From: Pedobacter cryoconitis
GTDB taxonomy: Bacteria > Bacteroidota > Bacteroidia > Sphingobacteriales > Sphingobacteriaceae
Length of the DNA: 64,000 bases
NCBI RefSeq assembly: GCF_014200595.1
Contig: NZ_JACHCG010000001.1
Span: 2,666,001 to 2,730,000 of the forward strand
Direction of reading: 5' to 3'
Shown: one piece after another, positions 41,937-50,667 of the stretch
How positions within the stretch are numbered: position 1 is the first letter of the stretch
How the letters are laid out: every line of letters begins with the position of its first letter
Translations under genes and position numbers: made by a program
The notes under the pieces: generated by a model
What the model saw: the letters and a program-made list of their open reading frames with translations, nothing else
The model's database searches: none
What the model was told of the DNA's origin: nothing

Positions 41937-42374
41937 ATGAAAATCAAACAAACATATAGCTATCTGAGTGATCAGCTTAAAAAAGCAGATTTCTTACCCC
42001 TTTTACTAATCAGGTTAACGCTGGCTTATGGCTTTTACACCCCGGCCAGAATGAAATGGAATGATATTAATGCTATTGGAGAATGGTTTGGCACTATAGG
42101 AATTCCCGCTCCTTATTTCAACGCCTGCCTGGCAGCAGGTACGGAAGCTTTAGGTGTAGTATTACTTATATTAGGACTGGGCACCCGTCTCATCAGTATT
42201 CCTTTAATGATTACGATGATTGTAGCCATTGTAACTGTACATTGGGCCAATGGCTTTGAAGCAGGAGAAAACGGATACGAGATTCCTATGTATTATCTGC
42301 TCATGTTATTCACGCTGTTAATCCTTGGGCCTGGAAAAGCAAGTCTTGATGAATTAATACGTAAAAAAAATTAG
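41937..42374 (+). CDS. hvfD: DoxX-family membrane protein, HvfD-like
   Basis: This 145-residue protein has four spans and the DoxX pattern LLLIRLTLAYGFYTPARMKWNDINAIGEWFGTIGIPAPYFNACLAAGTEALGVVLLILGLGTRLISIPLMITMIVAIVTVHWANGF. DoxX proteins end most HvfABCD/bufferin operons; their role is unclear, perhaps in redox steps in the membrane. It starts two bases after the HvfC-like stop. Confidence 0.93.
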   Translation: MKIKQTYSYLSDQLKKADFLPLLLIRLTLAYGFYTPARMKWNDINAIGEWFGTIGIPAPYFNACLAAGTEALGVVLLILGLGTRLISIPLMITMIVAIVTVHWANGFEAGENGYEIPMYYLLMLFTLLILGPGKASLDELIRKKN

Positions 42375-42462
42375 CATATGCCTATCGTTTTCAGTTGAAA
42401 AATCTGACTGTGTCCATAAAAATTTATAAAACTGGTACTTTATTATACGTTATAAGCAGCTG

Positions 42463-42470
42463 TATATTTG
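42463..42470 (+). promoter_or_regulatory. -7 box (TATATTTG) of the PfpI-like gene
   Basis: TATATTTG matches TAnnTTTG. Because it overlaps an upstream TTG codon at 42468, transcription must start after it, which settles the ATG at 42519 as translation start. Confidence 0.55.
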
Positions 42471-42518
42471 TCTTATAACATAGGAACACTAAAATTTTCA
42501 ATCCTAAAAAATAATGAT

Positions 42519-43142
42519 ATGCATATTGCCATTCTTACCTTCGATGGATTCAATGAACTGGATTCATTCATCGCATTAGGTATTCTTAACCGAATCAAAA
42601 CACCAGGCTGGCGCGTCTCTATCGCCTCTCCGACAGCAAAAGTCCGCTCTATGATCGGAGTTGTAATTGAAGCACAGGCCACACTGGAAGAAGCATGTTT
42701 AGCGGATGCAGTTATCTTTGGCAGCGGTACAAAAACCCGTGAAGTTATCGAAGATCAAGAGCTTATGGCCCGCTTAAAATTTGACCCGGCGCGGCAGTTA
42801 CTAGCGGCACAGTGTTCCGGAACACTTACCATGGCTAAACTCGGTTTACTCAATGGTACACCTGCCTGTACTGACCTGAAAACCAAGCCATGGGTTACAG
42901 CTGCTGGTGTAGATGTTTTAAACCAACCTTTCTTCGCTAATGGCAATGTGGCCACTACTGGCGGCTGTTTAGCTTCACACTATCTTGCAGCATGGATTAT
43001 TGCCCGGCTGGAAGGAATCGAGGCTGTCAAAAACGCCCTAAATTATGTTGTACCAGTTGGAGAAAAAGAAGAATACATTGAGCGTGCCTTGCGTAACATT
43101 ATGCCTTACCTACCAGTGGAGGCAGAACTTTTGAAAAAATAG
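42519..43142 (+). CDS. DJ-1/PfpI-family protein
   Basis: About 207 residues: MHIAILTFDGFNELDSFIALGIL carries the conserved Glu-containing first strand of PfpI proteins, and the nucleophile elbow is QLLAAQCSGTLTMAKLGLL (Cys about residue 105). HYLAAWIIARLEG near the end is typical of the ThiJ/PfpI subgroup close to isonitrile hydratase-like and AraC-associated domains. A longer frame from TTG at 42468 is rejected because of the promoter position. Function may be glyoxal or reactive-carbonyl detoxification. Confidence 0.88.
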   Translation: MHIAILTFDGFNELDSFIALGILNRIKTPGWRVSIASPTAKVRSMIGVVIEAQATLEEACLADAVIFGSGTKTREVIEDQELMARLKFDPARQLLAAQCSGTLTMAKLGLLNGTPACTDLKTKPWVTAAGVDVLNQPFFANGNVATTGGCLASHYLAAWIIARLEGIEAVKNALNYVVPVGEKEEYIERALRNIMPYLPVEAELLKK

Positions 43143-43144
43143 AA

Positions 43145-43185
43145 TATACGCCAGGTTCATACCGGATACGAACCTGACGTATATA
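43145..43185 (+). terminator. Terminator-like hairpin after PfpI gene
   Basis: TATACG-C-CAGGTTC and GAACCTG-A-CGTATA pair with one mismatch and an 11-base loop, directly after the stop codon. Confidence 0.6.
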
Positions 43186-43423
43186 GTAAAATAGCTCCAT
43201 TGGTTACCACAATATAACCAGCTTCCAAACCAGACAAAACAGGTAAGTAATTTTGATTTCCCTGCCCCGGCATAACCATTCTGGGTGAAAAGCTCTGATC
43301 TGAATTTCTAACTCATACCCCGCTTCCTTTCCATCAGTCAAAATCGATGATTAAGCTATAACACTACAAAACAACCACTCAAGACCAATCTGAAATATCA
43401 CTAAATTTTGTATCTCTTAAAAG

Positions 43424-44422
43424 CTATTTTGAAATCACAACTTTTCCTTTACTCTTTCCTGATTCAAAATATTCATGTGCTGCAACTATATGATCAAAAT
43501 TAAACTCAGCAGGATCAACATGTATCTTTAATTTACCTTGTTCAATCCAATCAGCTATAACCTTTAAATTTGTACCAAATCTGGTTTTAAGATCGCGTAT
43601 ATCAGCTGCAATTGGAATAACCAGAAATACGACATGAAAACTTGCCGCTTTCAGATGTATCGGGGTCAGATCAGCCTCTGTTAAAGCAATTGTAGTGACA
43701 ACAACGCCATAAGGCTTAACCGTCTGAAAGCTATTTGCCAGGTTTTGATTACCAACGGTATCAAAAACAACATCAAAGCCTTCTCCACCAGTAAATCTCT
43801 GCACGAATTCTTCAGTTGACTCTTTATTATAGTTAATAGCATGATCAGCTCCAAAACTTAATACTTTAGCGATATCATTATCATTAGACACTACAGCATA
43901 TACCTGGGCACCAGCGAGTTTAGCAAACTGAACTCCCATATGCCCTACACCACCCACCCCACCATAAACCAATACCTTTTGTCCTGGTTGTACATTTGCC
44001 CTTTCAAAAATTGCCTCATAAGCAGTTAATGCAACTAATGGAACAGCCGCAACATCTTTATAGCTAATGTGCTTTGGGGCTTTAGCCAGCAACCGGTAAT
44101 CTGCCACTAATAATTCGGCTAAAGCACCACCCGATTCCCCAAGTCCGCCTACCCAGCCAAATACAAAATCACCACGTTTAAAATCGCCAGCATTTAGTCC
44201 TGCTTCTTCTACAATCCCAGCTACATCCCCATGCAATACAGCTGGAAAAGCAGGAACTAAGGCTGGCATACTACCTTTACGCAAATGGATATCTATTGGG
44301 TTAATAGAGGTTGCCAGTACATTGATCAGCACCTGGCCCTCTTTAGGTACAGGTATAGCTTGTTTAATATTTTCAAAAACTTCGGAAGCTTCTCCGAACT
44401 TATTAATTACAATTGATTTCAT
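43424..44422 (-). CDS. Zinc-independent MDR-type NADPH:quinone oxidoreductase-like enzyme
   Basis: The 332-residue medium-chain reductase has the GroES-like N-terminus (VLINVLATSINPIDIHLRKGSMPALVPAFPAVLHGDVAGIVEEAG) and the NADP-binding loop VLVYGGVGGVGHMGVQFAKLAGAQVYAVVSN. The Cys/His ligands of zinc alcohol dehydrogenases are absent. It would reduce quinones or enones. The DJ-1-like gene lies 10 bp upstream on the same strand, so they share a transcript. Confidence 0.93.
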   Translation of the reverse strand: MKSIVINKFGEASEVFENIKQAIPVPKEGQVLINVLATSINPIDIHLRKGSMPALVPAFPAVLHGDVAGIVEEAGLNAGDFKRGDFVFGWVGGLGESGGALAELLVADYRLLAKAPKHISYKDVAAVPLVALTAYEAIFERANVQPGQKVLVYGGVGGVGHMGVQFAKLAGAQVYAVVSNDNDIAKVLSFGADHAINYNKESTEEFVQRFTGGEGFDVVFDTVGNQNLANSFQTVKPYGVVVTTIALTEADLTPIHLKAASFHVVFLVIPIAADIRDLKTRFGTNLKVIADWIEQGKLKIHVDPAEFNFDHIVAAHEYFESGKSKGKVVISK

Positions 44423-44432
44423 TTTTTCTATT

Positions 44433-45212
44433 TTAATCTTTATGGATGGATAAGGCAGTGATCAAAGCCTCAGCTACCTTAATTGCAGATGCCGGATTTT
44501 GTCCGGTGATTAAAGTACCATCGGTTACCACAAATGGGTTCCAGTCATCAGCCTTTAAATAGTTTGCCCCCTTTTCTTTCAGCATATCTTCTAAAAGAAA
44601 AGGAATATATTTTTTAGTCTGACCAGCCTCTTCTTCAGTGTTTGCATAACCTGTTACTTTTTTATCTTTGATCAGCGGAATTCCAGCTTTGGTTTTTACA
44701 TTTTTTAGTGCTACAGGCCCATGGCAGACAAAAGAAACAGGTTTTCCAGAGTTATAAAATGATTCTATCAGACTTATAGAATACTTATTATCAGGCAAAT
44801 CCCACATCGGCCCATGCCCTCCAGGATAAAACACGGCATCATAATTCTTTGCATTTACTTTGCTGAGCGTAAGGGTATGATGAAGGACGTTCTGTGCGTT
44901 AGGATCATCCAAAAACCGCTTTACATCCTTAGTGGTATAGTCTGGCAGTGTACTTCTGGGATCAATTGGAGACTGCCCGCCTTTAGGTGAAACCACGGTA
45001 ATCTCCACTCCGCTTTCTTTCAGCAGATAATAAGGCGTAGCAAATTCTTCAATCCAGATCCCCGTTTTATCCCCACTGTTTTTGACTTCTTCATTTGATG
45101 TCACTACAAAAAGTATTTTCTTTCCTTTTAAAGATTCGTTGTGCTGAGCGTATCCTTTCACTTGCAGTATGAAAAGAAAAAGAGCGAATATGTATTTAGC
45201 AATTAATTTCAT
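44433..45212 (-). CDS. Exported DJ-1/PfpI-superfamily Hsp31-like protein
   Basis: The 259-residue protein carries a signal peptide (YIFALFLFILQVKGYAQ), unlike the other two DJ-1-type proteins of this window. It has TGIWIEEFATPYYLL with the conserved Glu, the segment AVFYPGGHGPMWDL, and the nucleophile Cys in VSFVCHGPVALKNV. Export suggests protection of periplasmic components from reactive carbonyls. It precedes the quinone-oxidoreductase-like gene and follows an AraC-type regulator gene. Confidence 0.92.
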   Translation of the reverse strand: MKLIAKYIFALFLFILQVKGYAQHNESLKGKKILFVVTSNEEVKNSGDKTGIWIEEFATPYYLLKESGVEITVVSPKGGQSPIDPRSTLPDYTTKDVKRFLDDPNAQNVLHHTLTLSKVNAKNYDAVFYPGGHGPMWDLPDNKYSISLIESFYNSGKPVSFVCHGPVALKNVKTKAGIPLIKDKKVTGYANTEEEAGQTKKYIPFLLEDMLKEKGANYLKADDWNPFVVTDGTLITGQNPASAIKVAEALITALSIHKD

Positions 45213-45289
45213 TTTTTTTTAATTTTTTGGGTGTTTTATTCCTTACCGCCTATTTTAAACACAGCAGTAATTATTAATTATTTTTTAAT

Positions 45290-46180
45290 TTAGTTGATAT
45301 GCTTGTGCTTAAACTGACTCGGGCTCAGGCCAGATTCCTTTTTAAAGAGTCTTGAAAAATAAGGTGGATTCTCGAAGCCAAGCAAATAAGATATTTCTGA
45401 GACAGAGAGATCCGAGTCTTTCAGCATATTTTTAGCCTCGGAAACAAGGTAGATATGAATAAGCTCTATAGCGGTTTTCCCGGTCTCCTGTTTTAACAAA
45501 TCGCTTAAATAACCAGGAGAAAGATTCAATTCCTCAGCCATAAACTTCACTGTAGGGAAACCATATTTTTTTAAACTGCCTTTTTGGAAATAGGAATACA
45601 GTTTCTCATTAAATCTGGTCACCATTTTCCCTGAAAGTTCCTTGCGATTAAGAAATTGTCTTTTATAAAACCTCTTTGCATATTTCAGGATAGAATCTAT
45701 ATGGCTTAGAATAATTTCGCGGCTATACTCATCCTGACTATTTTCATATTCAGTTTCTATTTTATAATATAAATCCCATATCGTTTGCTCTTCTTTAGGA
45801 GATAAATGGAGCGCCTCATTAACCTCGTAATCAAAAAAACTATATTTTTTAATTTCATGATATAAAGGGTGTCCATTCAACAGATCTTCATGAAAATGAA
45901 TTGTAAAAGCCTCTTCCTGAAAACCGACATCTTTAATCTCAATAAGTTGGTTTGGCTTAAAAAACAACATTGAACCTAATTGATGATCATATTCGGTCTT
46001 CCCATAAATAAGCTGACCCGCATTTATCTTTTTAAATACAATCAAATAAAAATCACTGGTAAACTCTACGTGTTTAATAGACTCCGAATAGGTGCAGGAA
46101 ACCAGGCTCAGCATTGGATTTTCTGGCAAAGCATAGTTATTGCTTTTGTGTAATTCGCTTAAAGTTTTGAAATGTTTCAT
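45290..46180 (-). CDS. AraC-family transcriptional regulator
   Basis: The 296-residue protein has a cupin-like N-terminal part (SKFDFYLIVFKK-type strands around 40-110) and a C-terminal AraC domain (FPTVKFMAEELNLSPGYLSDLLKQETGKTAIELIHIYLVSEAKNMLKDSDLSVSEISYLLGFENPPYFSRLFKKESGLSPSQFKHKH). It lies 78 bp upstream of the DJ-1/oxidoreductase pair and downstream of the SDR gene on the same strand. It is a candidate to bind the 41-nt box found at the SDR and TetR promoters. Confidence 0.93.
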   Translation of the reverse strand: MKHFKTLSELHKSNNYALPENPMLSLVSCTYSESIKHVEFTSDFYLIVFKKINAGQLIYGKTEYDHQLGSMLFFKPNQLIEIKDVGFQEEAFTIHFHEDLLNGHPLYHEIKKYSFFDYEVNEALHLSPKEEQTIWDLYYKIETEYENSQDEYSREIILSHIDSILKYAKRFYKRQFLNRKELSGKMVTRFNEKLYSYFQKGSLKKYGFPTVKFMAEELNLSPGYLSDLLKQETGKTAIELIHIYLVSEAKNMLKDSDLSVSEISYLLGFENPPYFSRLFKKESGLSPSQFKHKHIN

Positions 46181-46216
46181 GACCTTATGATAATGAACCC
46201 CTAATTAGATTGTTAA

Positions 46217-46234
46217 TAGTTAAGCACTTAACTA
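46217..46234. promoter_or_regulatory. 18-bp perfect palindrome upstream of AraC-type gene
   Basis: TAGTTAAG-CA-CTTAACTA lies 37 bases upstream of the regulator ATG. A dimeric repressor or the regulator itself might bind here. Confidence 0.45.
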
Positions 46235-46248
46235 ATATAGTTAAATTA

Positions 46249-47067
46249 TTATTTCCCATGTGCATCAATTGCAGCTTTCTCCCAGGTTAACCATGTTTCA
46301 ATTCGTTGCGCATATACTTCCCTGGTTATAGCGAAAGCCACTCTACCTAAAAATAAACGCAAAGGAGGATCTGACTCATCTATTAGCTTCAGGATTGTTG
46401 GTACTGTTGCTTTCGGATCTCCAAAATTTGAAGGTGTGAATTGCTGATAGGTTTCAGTTTTAATAATGTCATATTCGGTTAAAGGACTCGCATGAAGTGA
46501 AGAAAGGCCACTCCAATCTGTATTAAATCCATTTGGTTCCAAAATGGTTACTTTAATTCCGAACTGACTTACCTCAGCAGCCAGTGATTCGCTTAAGCCT
46601 TCTACTGCCCATTTAGATGCGGTATATAAACCAACCACTGGAGACGACACGACACCTAAGAGACTTGACAACTGAACAATATGACCGTTATTTTGAGCTC
46701 TCATTACGGGTAGTACTGCCTGAGTCATCCATAAGAGCCCGAATACATTCGTTTCAAACTGACTGCGGGCCTCTAATTCGCTAGTTTCCTCAATCGCACC
46801 AAATAAACCGTATCCGGCATTATTTATAAGTACATCAATTCTTCCAAAATGAGCCTTTGCTATTTCAACAGCCCGCAGACAATCTTCCCTGTTATTGACG
46901 TCTAATTTTAAAGGTAATATTGCATCTTTATATACGTCAGCCAAATCATTTAAACTATCGATACTTCGTGCCGTTGCAATCACCTGATCACCCCGCTTTA
47001 AAAATGCTTCTGTCCATATTCTGCCAAAGCCTCTGGAGGCTCCTGTAATCATGATAATTTTTACCAT
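46249..47067 (-). CDS. Classical SDR-family oxidoreductase
   Basis: This 272-residue enzyme shows the full SDR set: TGASRGFGRIW cofactor loop, NNAGYG, catalytic Ser in VQLSSLLGV and Y-x-x-x-K in GLYTASKWAVEG. The pattern is that of the common Bacteroidota SDRs that reduce small carbonyls with NADPH. A 41-nt sequence shared with the TetR/RND promoter lies just upstream of its -7 box. Confidence 0.94.
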   Translation of the reverse strand: MVKIIMITGASRGFGRIWTEAFLKRGDQVIATARSIDSLNDLADVYKDAILPLKLDVNNREDCLRAVEIAKAHFGRIDVLINNAGYGLFGAIEETSELEARSQFETNVFGLLWMTQAVLPVMRAQNNGHIVQLSSLLGVVSSPVVGLYTASKWAVEGLSESLAAEVSQFGIKVTILEPNGFNTDWSGLSSLHASPLTEYDIIKTETYQQFTPSNFGDPKATVPTILKLIDESDPPLRLFLGRVAFAITREVYAQRIETWLTWEKAAIDAHGK

Positions 47068-47089
47068 TTTTATTGTTTTTATTTCTTAT

Positions 47090-47156
47090 CAAAATTACAT
47101 TGACAGGCCCAGGATCATTTATACAAAACAAGGGATTACAGATACTTTTCCACTAT
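47090..47156 (-). promoter_or_regulatory. SDR promoter with shared upstream box (copy 1)
   Basis: The -7 box is TAATTTTG at 47090-47097. Upstream by 18 bases lies a 41-nt element (47116-47156) with end blocks CATTTATACAAAACA and ACAGATACTTTTCCACTAT (plus-strand reading), identical to the end blocks at 54895-54935. An activator site for an AraC-type protein is likely. Confidence 0.65.
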
Positions 47157-47176
47157 TAACGACATAGTATATAGAT

Positions 47177-48340
47177 TTAAACAGGCTTCCAGTTTGGAAA
47201 ACGCTTTTCCATTAAACTTCTCATTCCTATCATGATCAAACCAAGAATGCCAAAACACATTCCTACCCAGGGAGACATTTGAACTCCTTTAGTCGCAATT
47301 ACCCAACCGCTCACAATTGTTCCGGTAGAAATCCCCAGGTTGCCAAATGAAGTGGCCAAACTATTTGCAAATTCTAATGTATTGGGTGCCGCAGAGATTA
47401 CATAGGCTCCGGAATTCAGGAAACAAGGTGCATATAAGAAGCCCCAGAGTGCAATAACGAATATATTAATGTAAATGTTTGTACCTGAATAATACAGTGC
47501 AAAAGGAATTAGTATTGTCCCGGAAAGGAAAAAAGCAGCAGTTTTAGGAATACTTCTGCTCAGCATTTTACCAGCAACCCAATTGGAAAATATGCCGGTC
47601 ACACCAAATAGAAAAAGCATATAACTTATCATTTTCTCGTCCATGTTTTTAATTTCCCCAAGGTAATCTGCGAAATAACTATAGGTTGAAAACCAGGCCG
47701 CGATCATTAAGAAATTGACCACACCACTGATTAAAAAGGACGGCTTCTTTAAAATCTGAAGCTGGCTGCCATAAGTTTTTTTAGCCAATACAGGCATTGA
47801 AGGTAACGTTCTCCATAAACCAAAAAGAGCCGCGGCACTTACAGTTGTTTGCACCATAAATGAGGTTCTCCAGTTAAATACACCAGCCAGATAAGTAGCC
47901 AGAGGAACTGTAGTGACCATCGAAATCGCAATTCCTCCAATAACAATTCCCATCAATTGGTGTTCAGACTTTTTATCCCCGGAGGAAACCGCAGCAGCAA
48001 TTGCTGTAGAAATAAAAACAGGCTGTAAAAAAGCAGGCAATAAACGCACGGTCATTAATAACCAGAAAGGCGGAGCAAAAGAAGAAACAATTCCGGTAAT
48101 TAAAAATATAGAGATCGCTGTTAACATGATCGTTTTACGGTTAAAACCCGAAGTAAACAGGGTCATGAATGGCCCTGTTAAAGCAATGATCATCGCAAAA
48201 GCGCTTAATAATATTCCAGCTTTATCGATAGAAATCCCATAATGTGCAGCAATTTGTGGCAGTATGCCGATTATTCCAAATTCAGTAGTAATGATGCCTA
48301 TTACGCCCAGGCATCCTGTATAGGCTATTTTCTTGTTCAT
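47177..48340 (-). CDS. MFS transporter, AraJ/DHA1-like
   Basis: The 387-residue protein has twelve hydrophobic spans and MFS features: GIITTEFGIIGILPQIAAHYGISIDKAG at the start, ALTGPFMTLFTSGFNRKTIML between spans 2 and 3, and a second half starting about residue 200. It resembles sugar/drug exporters of the AraJ/YdhP type. It lies 12 bp after the outer-membrane factor gene and so belongs to the pump operon; export of the same or a related toxic compound is plausible. Confidence 0.9.
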   Translation of the reverse strand: MNKKIAYTGCLGVIGIITTEFGIIGILPQIAAHYGISIDKAGILLSAFAMIIALTGPFMTLFTSGFNRKTIMLTAISIFLITGIVSSFAPPFWLLMTVRLLPAFLQPVFISTAIAAAVSSGDKKSEHQLMGIVIGGIAISMVTTVPLATYLAGVFNWRTSFMVQTTVSAAALFGLWRTLPSMPVLAKKTYGSQLQILKKPSFLISGVVNFLMIAAWFSTYSYFADYLGEIKNMDEKMISYMLFLFGVTGIFSNWVAGKMLSRSIPKTAAFFLSGTILIPFALYYSGTNIYINIFVIALWGFLYAPCFLNSGAYVISAAPNTLEFANSLATSFGNLGISTGTIVSGWVIATKGVQMSPWVGMCFGILGLIMIGMRSLMEKRFPNWKPV

Positions 48341-48352
48341 TTTAGTTTTTAT

Positions 48353-49762
48353 TTAATACCCACCTCCCACACTCCGATAAAGTTCTACCGTTGCGTTGAG
48401 CTGAGCTGCTTTTACATTGGCCAGCTCCAATTCACTCTGTAAAAAATTACTTTGAGCGGTAATCACTTCCAGATAATTTGCCATTCCGCTTTTGAATAAG
48501 AGTACTGCATTGGTCACTGCCTGCCGCAGCACATTTACTCTTGAATTTGCGATGCTGTACTGCGACTTTAATTTTTCAATTTTAACCAGCTCGTCAGCAA
48601 CTTCTGCAACTGCGGTTAAGACTGTTTGACGAAAGCCGATAACCACCTTTTCTCTATCAATTTTGGCTAATTCATAAGCCGTCTTTAACTGTCTGCGCTG
48701 AAAAACCGGCTGTGTTATTCCACCAGCAACTACTCCAAATAAAGAGGCGGGTATATTGAACCAATTACTCGATTTAAATGAATTAATACCACCACTAGCT
48801 GTTATACTTAAAGAAGGATACAGACTAGCCTTACTCACGCCTACCTTTGCATTTGCTGCTGACAAAGCATATTCAAAAGCTTTCACATCTGGTCTGCGTC
48901 CAACCATTTCTGATGGTACACCGGCTGATAAATGAACAGCTATTTTAGTTTTTTCAAGGGTAGCTAATCGCTTAATCGCTGATGGGTTTTCGCCTGTCAG
49001 CAAGCGAAGCGCATTTTCCTGAATTTCTATATTCTGTTCAAGTTGAGGGATGAGCTGAGCAGTAACGAACCGCTGCGCTTCTGCCTGTTGTATAGCCAGA
49101 GAATTGGCCTGACCGGCATCAAACTGGAACTTGATAATCCGCAAAGTACTATCATTCAATGTCAGGTTTTTTTGAGCAGTCCGGAGTTGTGAATCCATCA
49201 TCAGTAACCGGTAATATCCTTGCGCTATATTGGCAATCAACCTGGTCTGAATTGCTTTTTTAGCCTCGGTACTTTGCAAATATGCGGCTAAAGCAGCTTG
49301 TTTTTGTCTGCTGATTTTACCCCAGATATCCGCTTCCCAGTTCAGTCCGAGATTCGTATTGAAATCTTCGATATGATTTGTTCCCAGAAACTCACTCCCA
49401 CTTAACCCACTTAAACTGTTACTTGAAGGCCTGTTGGAACTGGCAGTAAGCTGTAATATTAATGCGGGAGTATTGCCCAGTTTAGCTTGTTTGAAAAGCA
49501 GTTCAGCACTTTCTATATTTTTGAGTGCAGTCTGCATATCATAATTTCTGATCAAAGCCTTATCTATCAGCTTTAGAACTTCCTCTTCTGCTATAAACTC
49601 TTTGATAGAAACAGAAGCTATACTTGCAGAATCAGTAATTTCAGCTCCCCTGAAATTTTCAGGGATTGCTGATTGAGGCAATGGAATATCTTTAGATATT
49701 TTGCAGGCGCTTAAAAAAGCCAGCAGTATTAAAAGAGTATATAAATTTATAAGTTGTTTCAT
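48353..49762 (-). CDS. Outer membrane efflux lipoprotein (NodT/OprM type)
   Basis: The 469-residue TolC-like protein starts with a lipobox LLAFLSACKISKD (Cys 20) and has two OEP repeats, including IHTNLGLNWEADIWGKISRQKQAALAAYLQSTEA, and MVGRRPDVKAFEYALSAANAKVGVSKASLYPSLSITASGG, signature parts of NodT-family channels. It forms the outer-membrane exit duct of the RND pump whose permease and adaptor genes precede it on the same strand. Confidence 0.95.
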   Translation of the reverse strand: MKQLINLYTLLILLAFLSACKISKDIPLPQSAIPENFRGAEITDSASIASVSIKEFIAEEEVLKLIDKALIRNYDMQTALKNIESAELLFKQAKLGNTPALILQLTASSNRPSSNSLSGLSGSEFLGTNHIEDFNTNLGLNWEADIWGKISRQKQAALAAYLQSTEAKKAIQTRLIANIAQGYYRLLMMDSQLRTAQKNLTLNDSTLRIIKFQFDAGQANSLAIQQAEAQRFVTAQLIPQLEQNIEIQENALRLLTGENPSAIKRLATLEKTKIAVHLSAGVPSEMVGRRPDVKAFEYALSAANAKVGVSKASLYPSLSITASGGINSFKSSNWFNIPASLFGVVAGGITQPVFQRRQLKTAYELAKIDREKVVIGFRQTVLTAVAEVADELVKIEKLKSQYSIANSRVNVLRQAVTNAVLLFKSGMANYLEVITAQSNFLQSELELANVKAAQLNATVELYRSVGGGY

Positions 49763-49773
49763 TGAATCGTTAA

Positions 49774-50667
49774 TTAATTAGTGTGTATTTCAAGTTTCCC
49801 TGTTTCATGAACAGGATGATGATCATGAGCAGATAGCTCTTCCCTGTTCATCACTGCTACTGGTATACCTGTCACCTTTTCCTGTAAAAACTGGAAGATG
49901 ACAAACAGTACAGGAATGATAAATAATCCTAAAATTACTCCAGTAACCATTCCGCCGGCGGCACCAATACTAATCGAGTGGTTACCCAAAGCCGAAGGCC
50001 CGGAAGCCCGCATCATTGGAATCAGCCCTACCACAAAAGCCAGAGAGGTCATAATGATTGGACGAAGCCTTAATTTAGCGGCCTCCAAAGAAGCAGCAAT
50101 CAGATCCTGCCCAGCATTTCTTCGTTGAACAGCAAATTCAACAATCAGAATAGCATTTTTTGCAAGCAGACCAATTAACATGACCAGCGCTACCTGTACA
50201 TAAATATTGTTTTCTATTCCGGTTAAGCCGATCGCTGCAAATACCCCAAATATTCCTGTAGGAATAGACAAAATCACAGCCAGAGGTAAAATATAGCTCT
50301 CATACTGTGCTGCTAAAAGGAAGTATACAAATATCAGACATAAAGCAAAGATGATCACAGATTGTCCTCCGGAAGTAATCTCTTCTTTTGTGATACCAGT
50401 AAATTCATAAGCAAACCCTGACGGTAATTGTTGCGCTGCAACTTCTTCGACCGCTCTGATAGCATCACCCGAACTGTAACCAGGTTTAGGCATTGCATTA
50501 ATCCCGATAGAATTAAACAGATTATAACGGGACACCGTTTCAGGCCCATAAACCCTTTTCAGTTTGACAAGGGTATTGATCGGTACGTTTTCACCAGACC
50601 TGTTTTTCACAAATACATTATCCATAGAAGAAGGATCAGCACGGTCGGCCACATCAGCCTGTACCAT
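49774..50667 (-). CDS. C-terminal part of RND permease (split by frameshift)
   Basis: This 297-residue frame is the last third of an AcrB/MexB-type (HAE1) permease: VMVQADVADRADPSSMDNVFVKNRSGENVPINTLVKL, then the membrane half with IFVYFLLAAQYESYILPLAVILSIP, LIGLLAKNAILIVEFA, RLRPIIMTSLAFVVGLIPM. It begins with an ATG that overlaps the stop of the N-terminal frame (TAATG). A restart at that ATG would give a separate chain; adding one T would restore one protein of about 1070 residues. Confidence 0.85.
   Translation of the reverse strand: MVQADVADRADPSSMDNVFVKNRSGENVPINTLVKLKRVYGPETVSRYNLFNSIGINAMPKPGYSSGDAIRAVEEVAAQQLPSGFAYEFTGITKEEITSGGQSVIIFALCLIFVYFLLAAQYESYILPLAVILSIPTGIFGVFAAIGLTGIENNIYVQVALVMLIGLLAKNAILIVEFAVQRRNAGQDLIAASLEAAKLRLRPIIMTSLAFVVGLIPMMRASGPSALGNHSISIGAAGGMVTGVILGLFIIPVLFVIFQFLQEKVTGIPVAVMNREELSAHDHHPVHETGKLEIHTN

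Noticed and set aside
42468..42518. Longer N-terminus of the PfpI-like protein from TTG
   Set aside because: The TTG is inside a TATATTTG -7 box, so it would not be transcribed; the conserved fold begins at the ATG at 42519.
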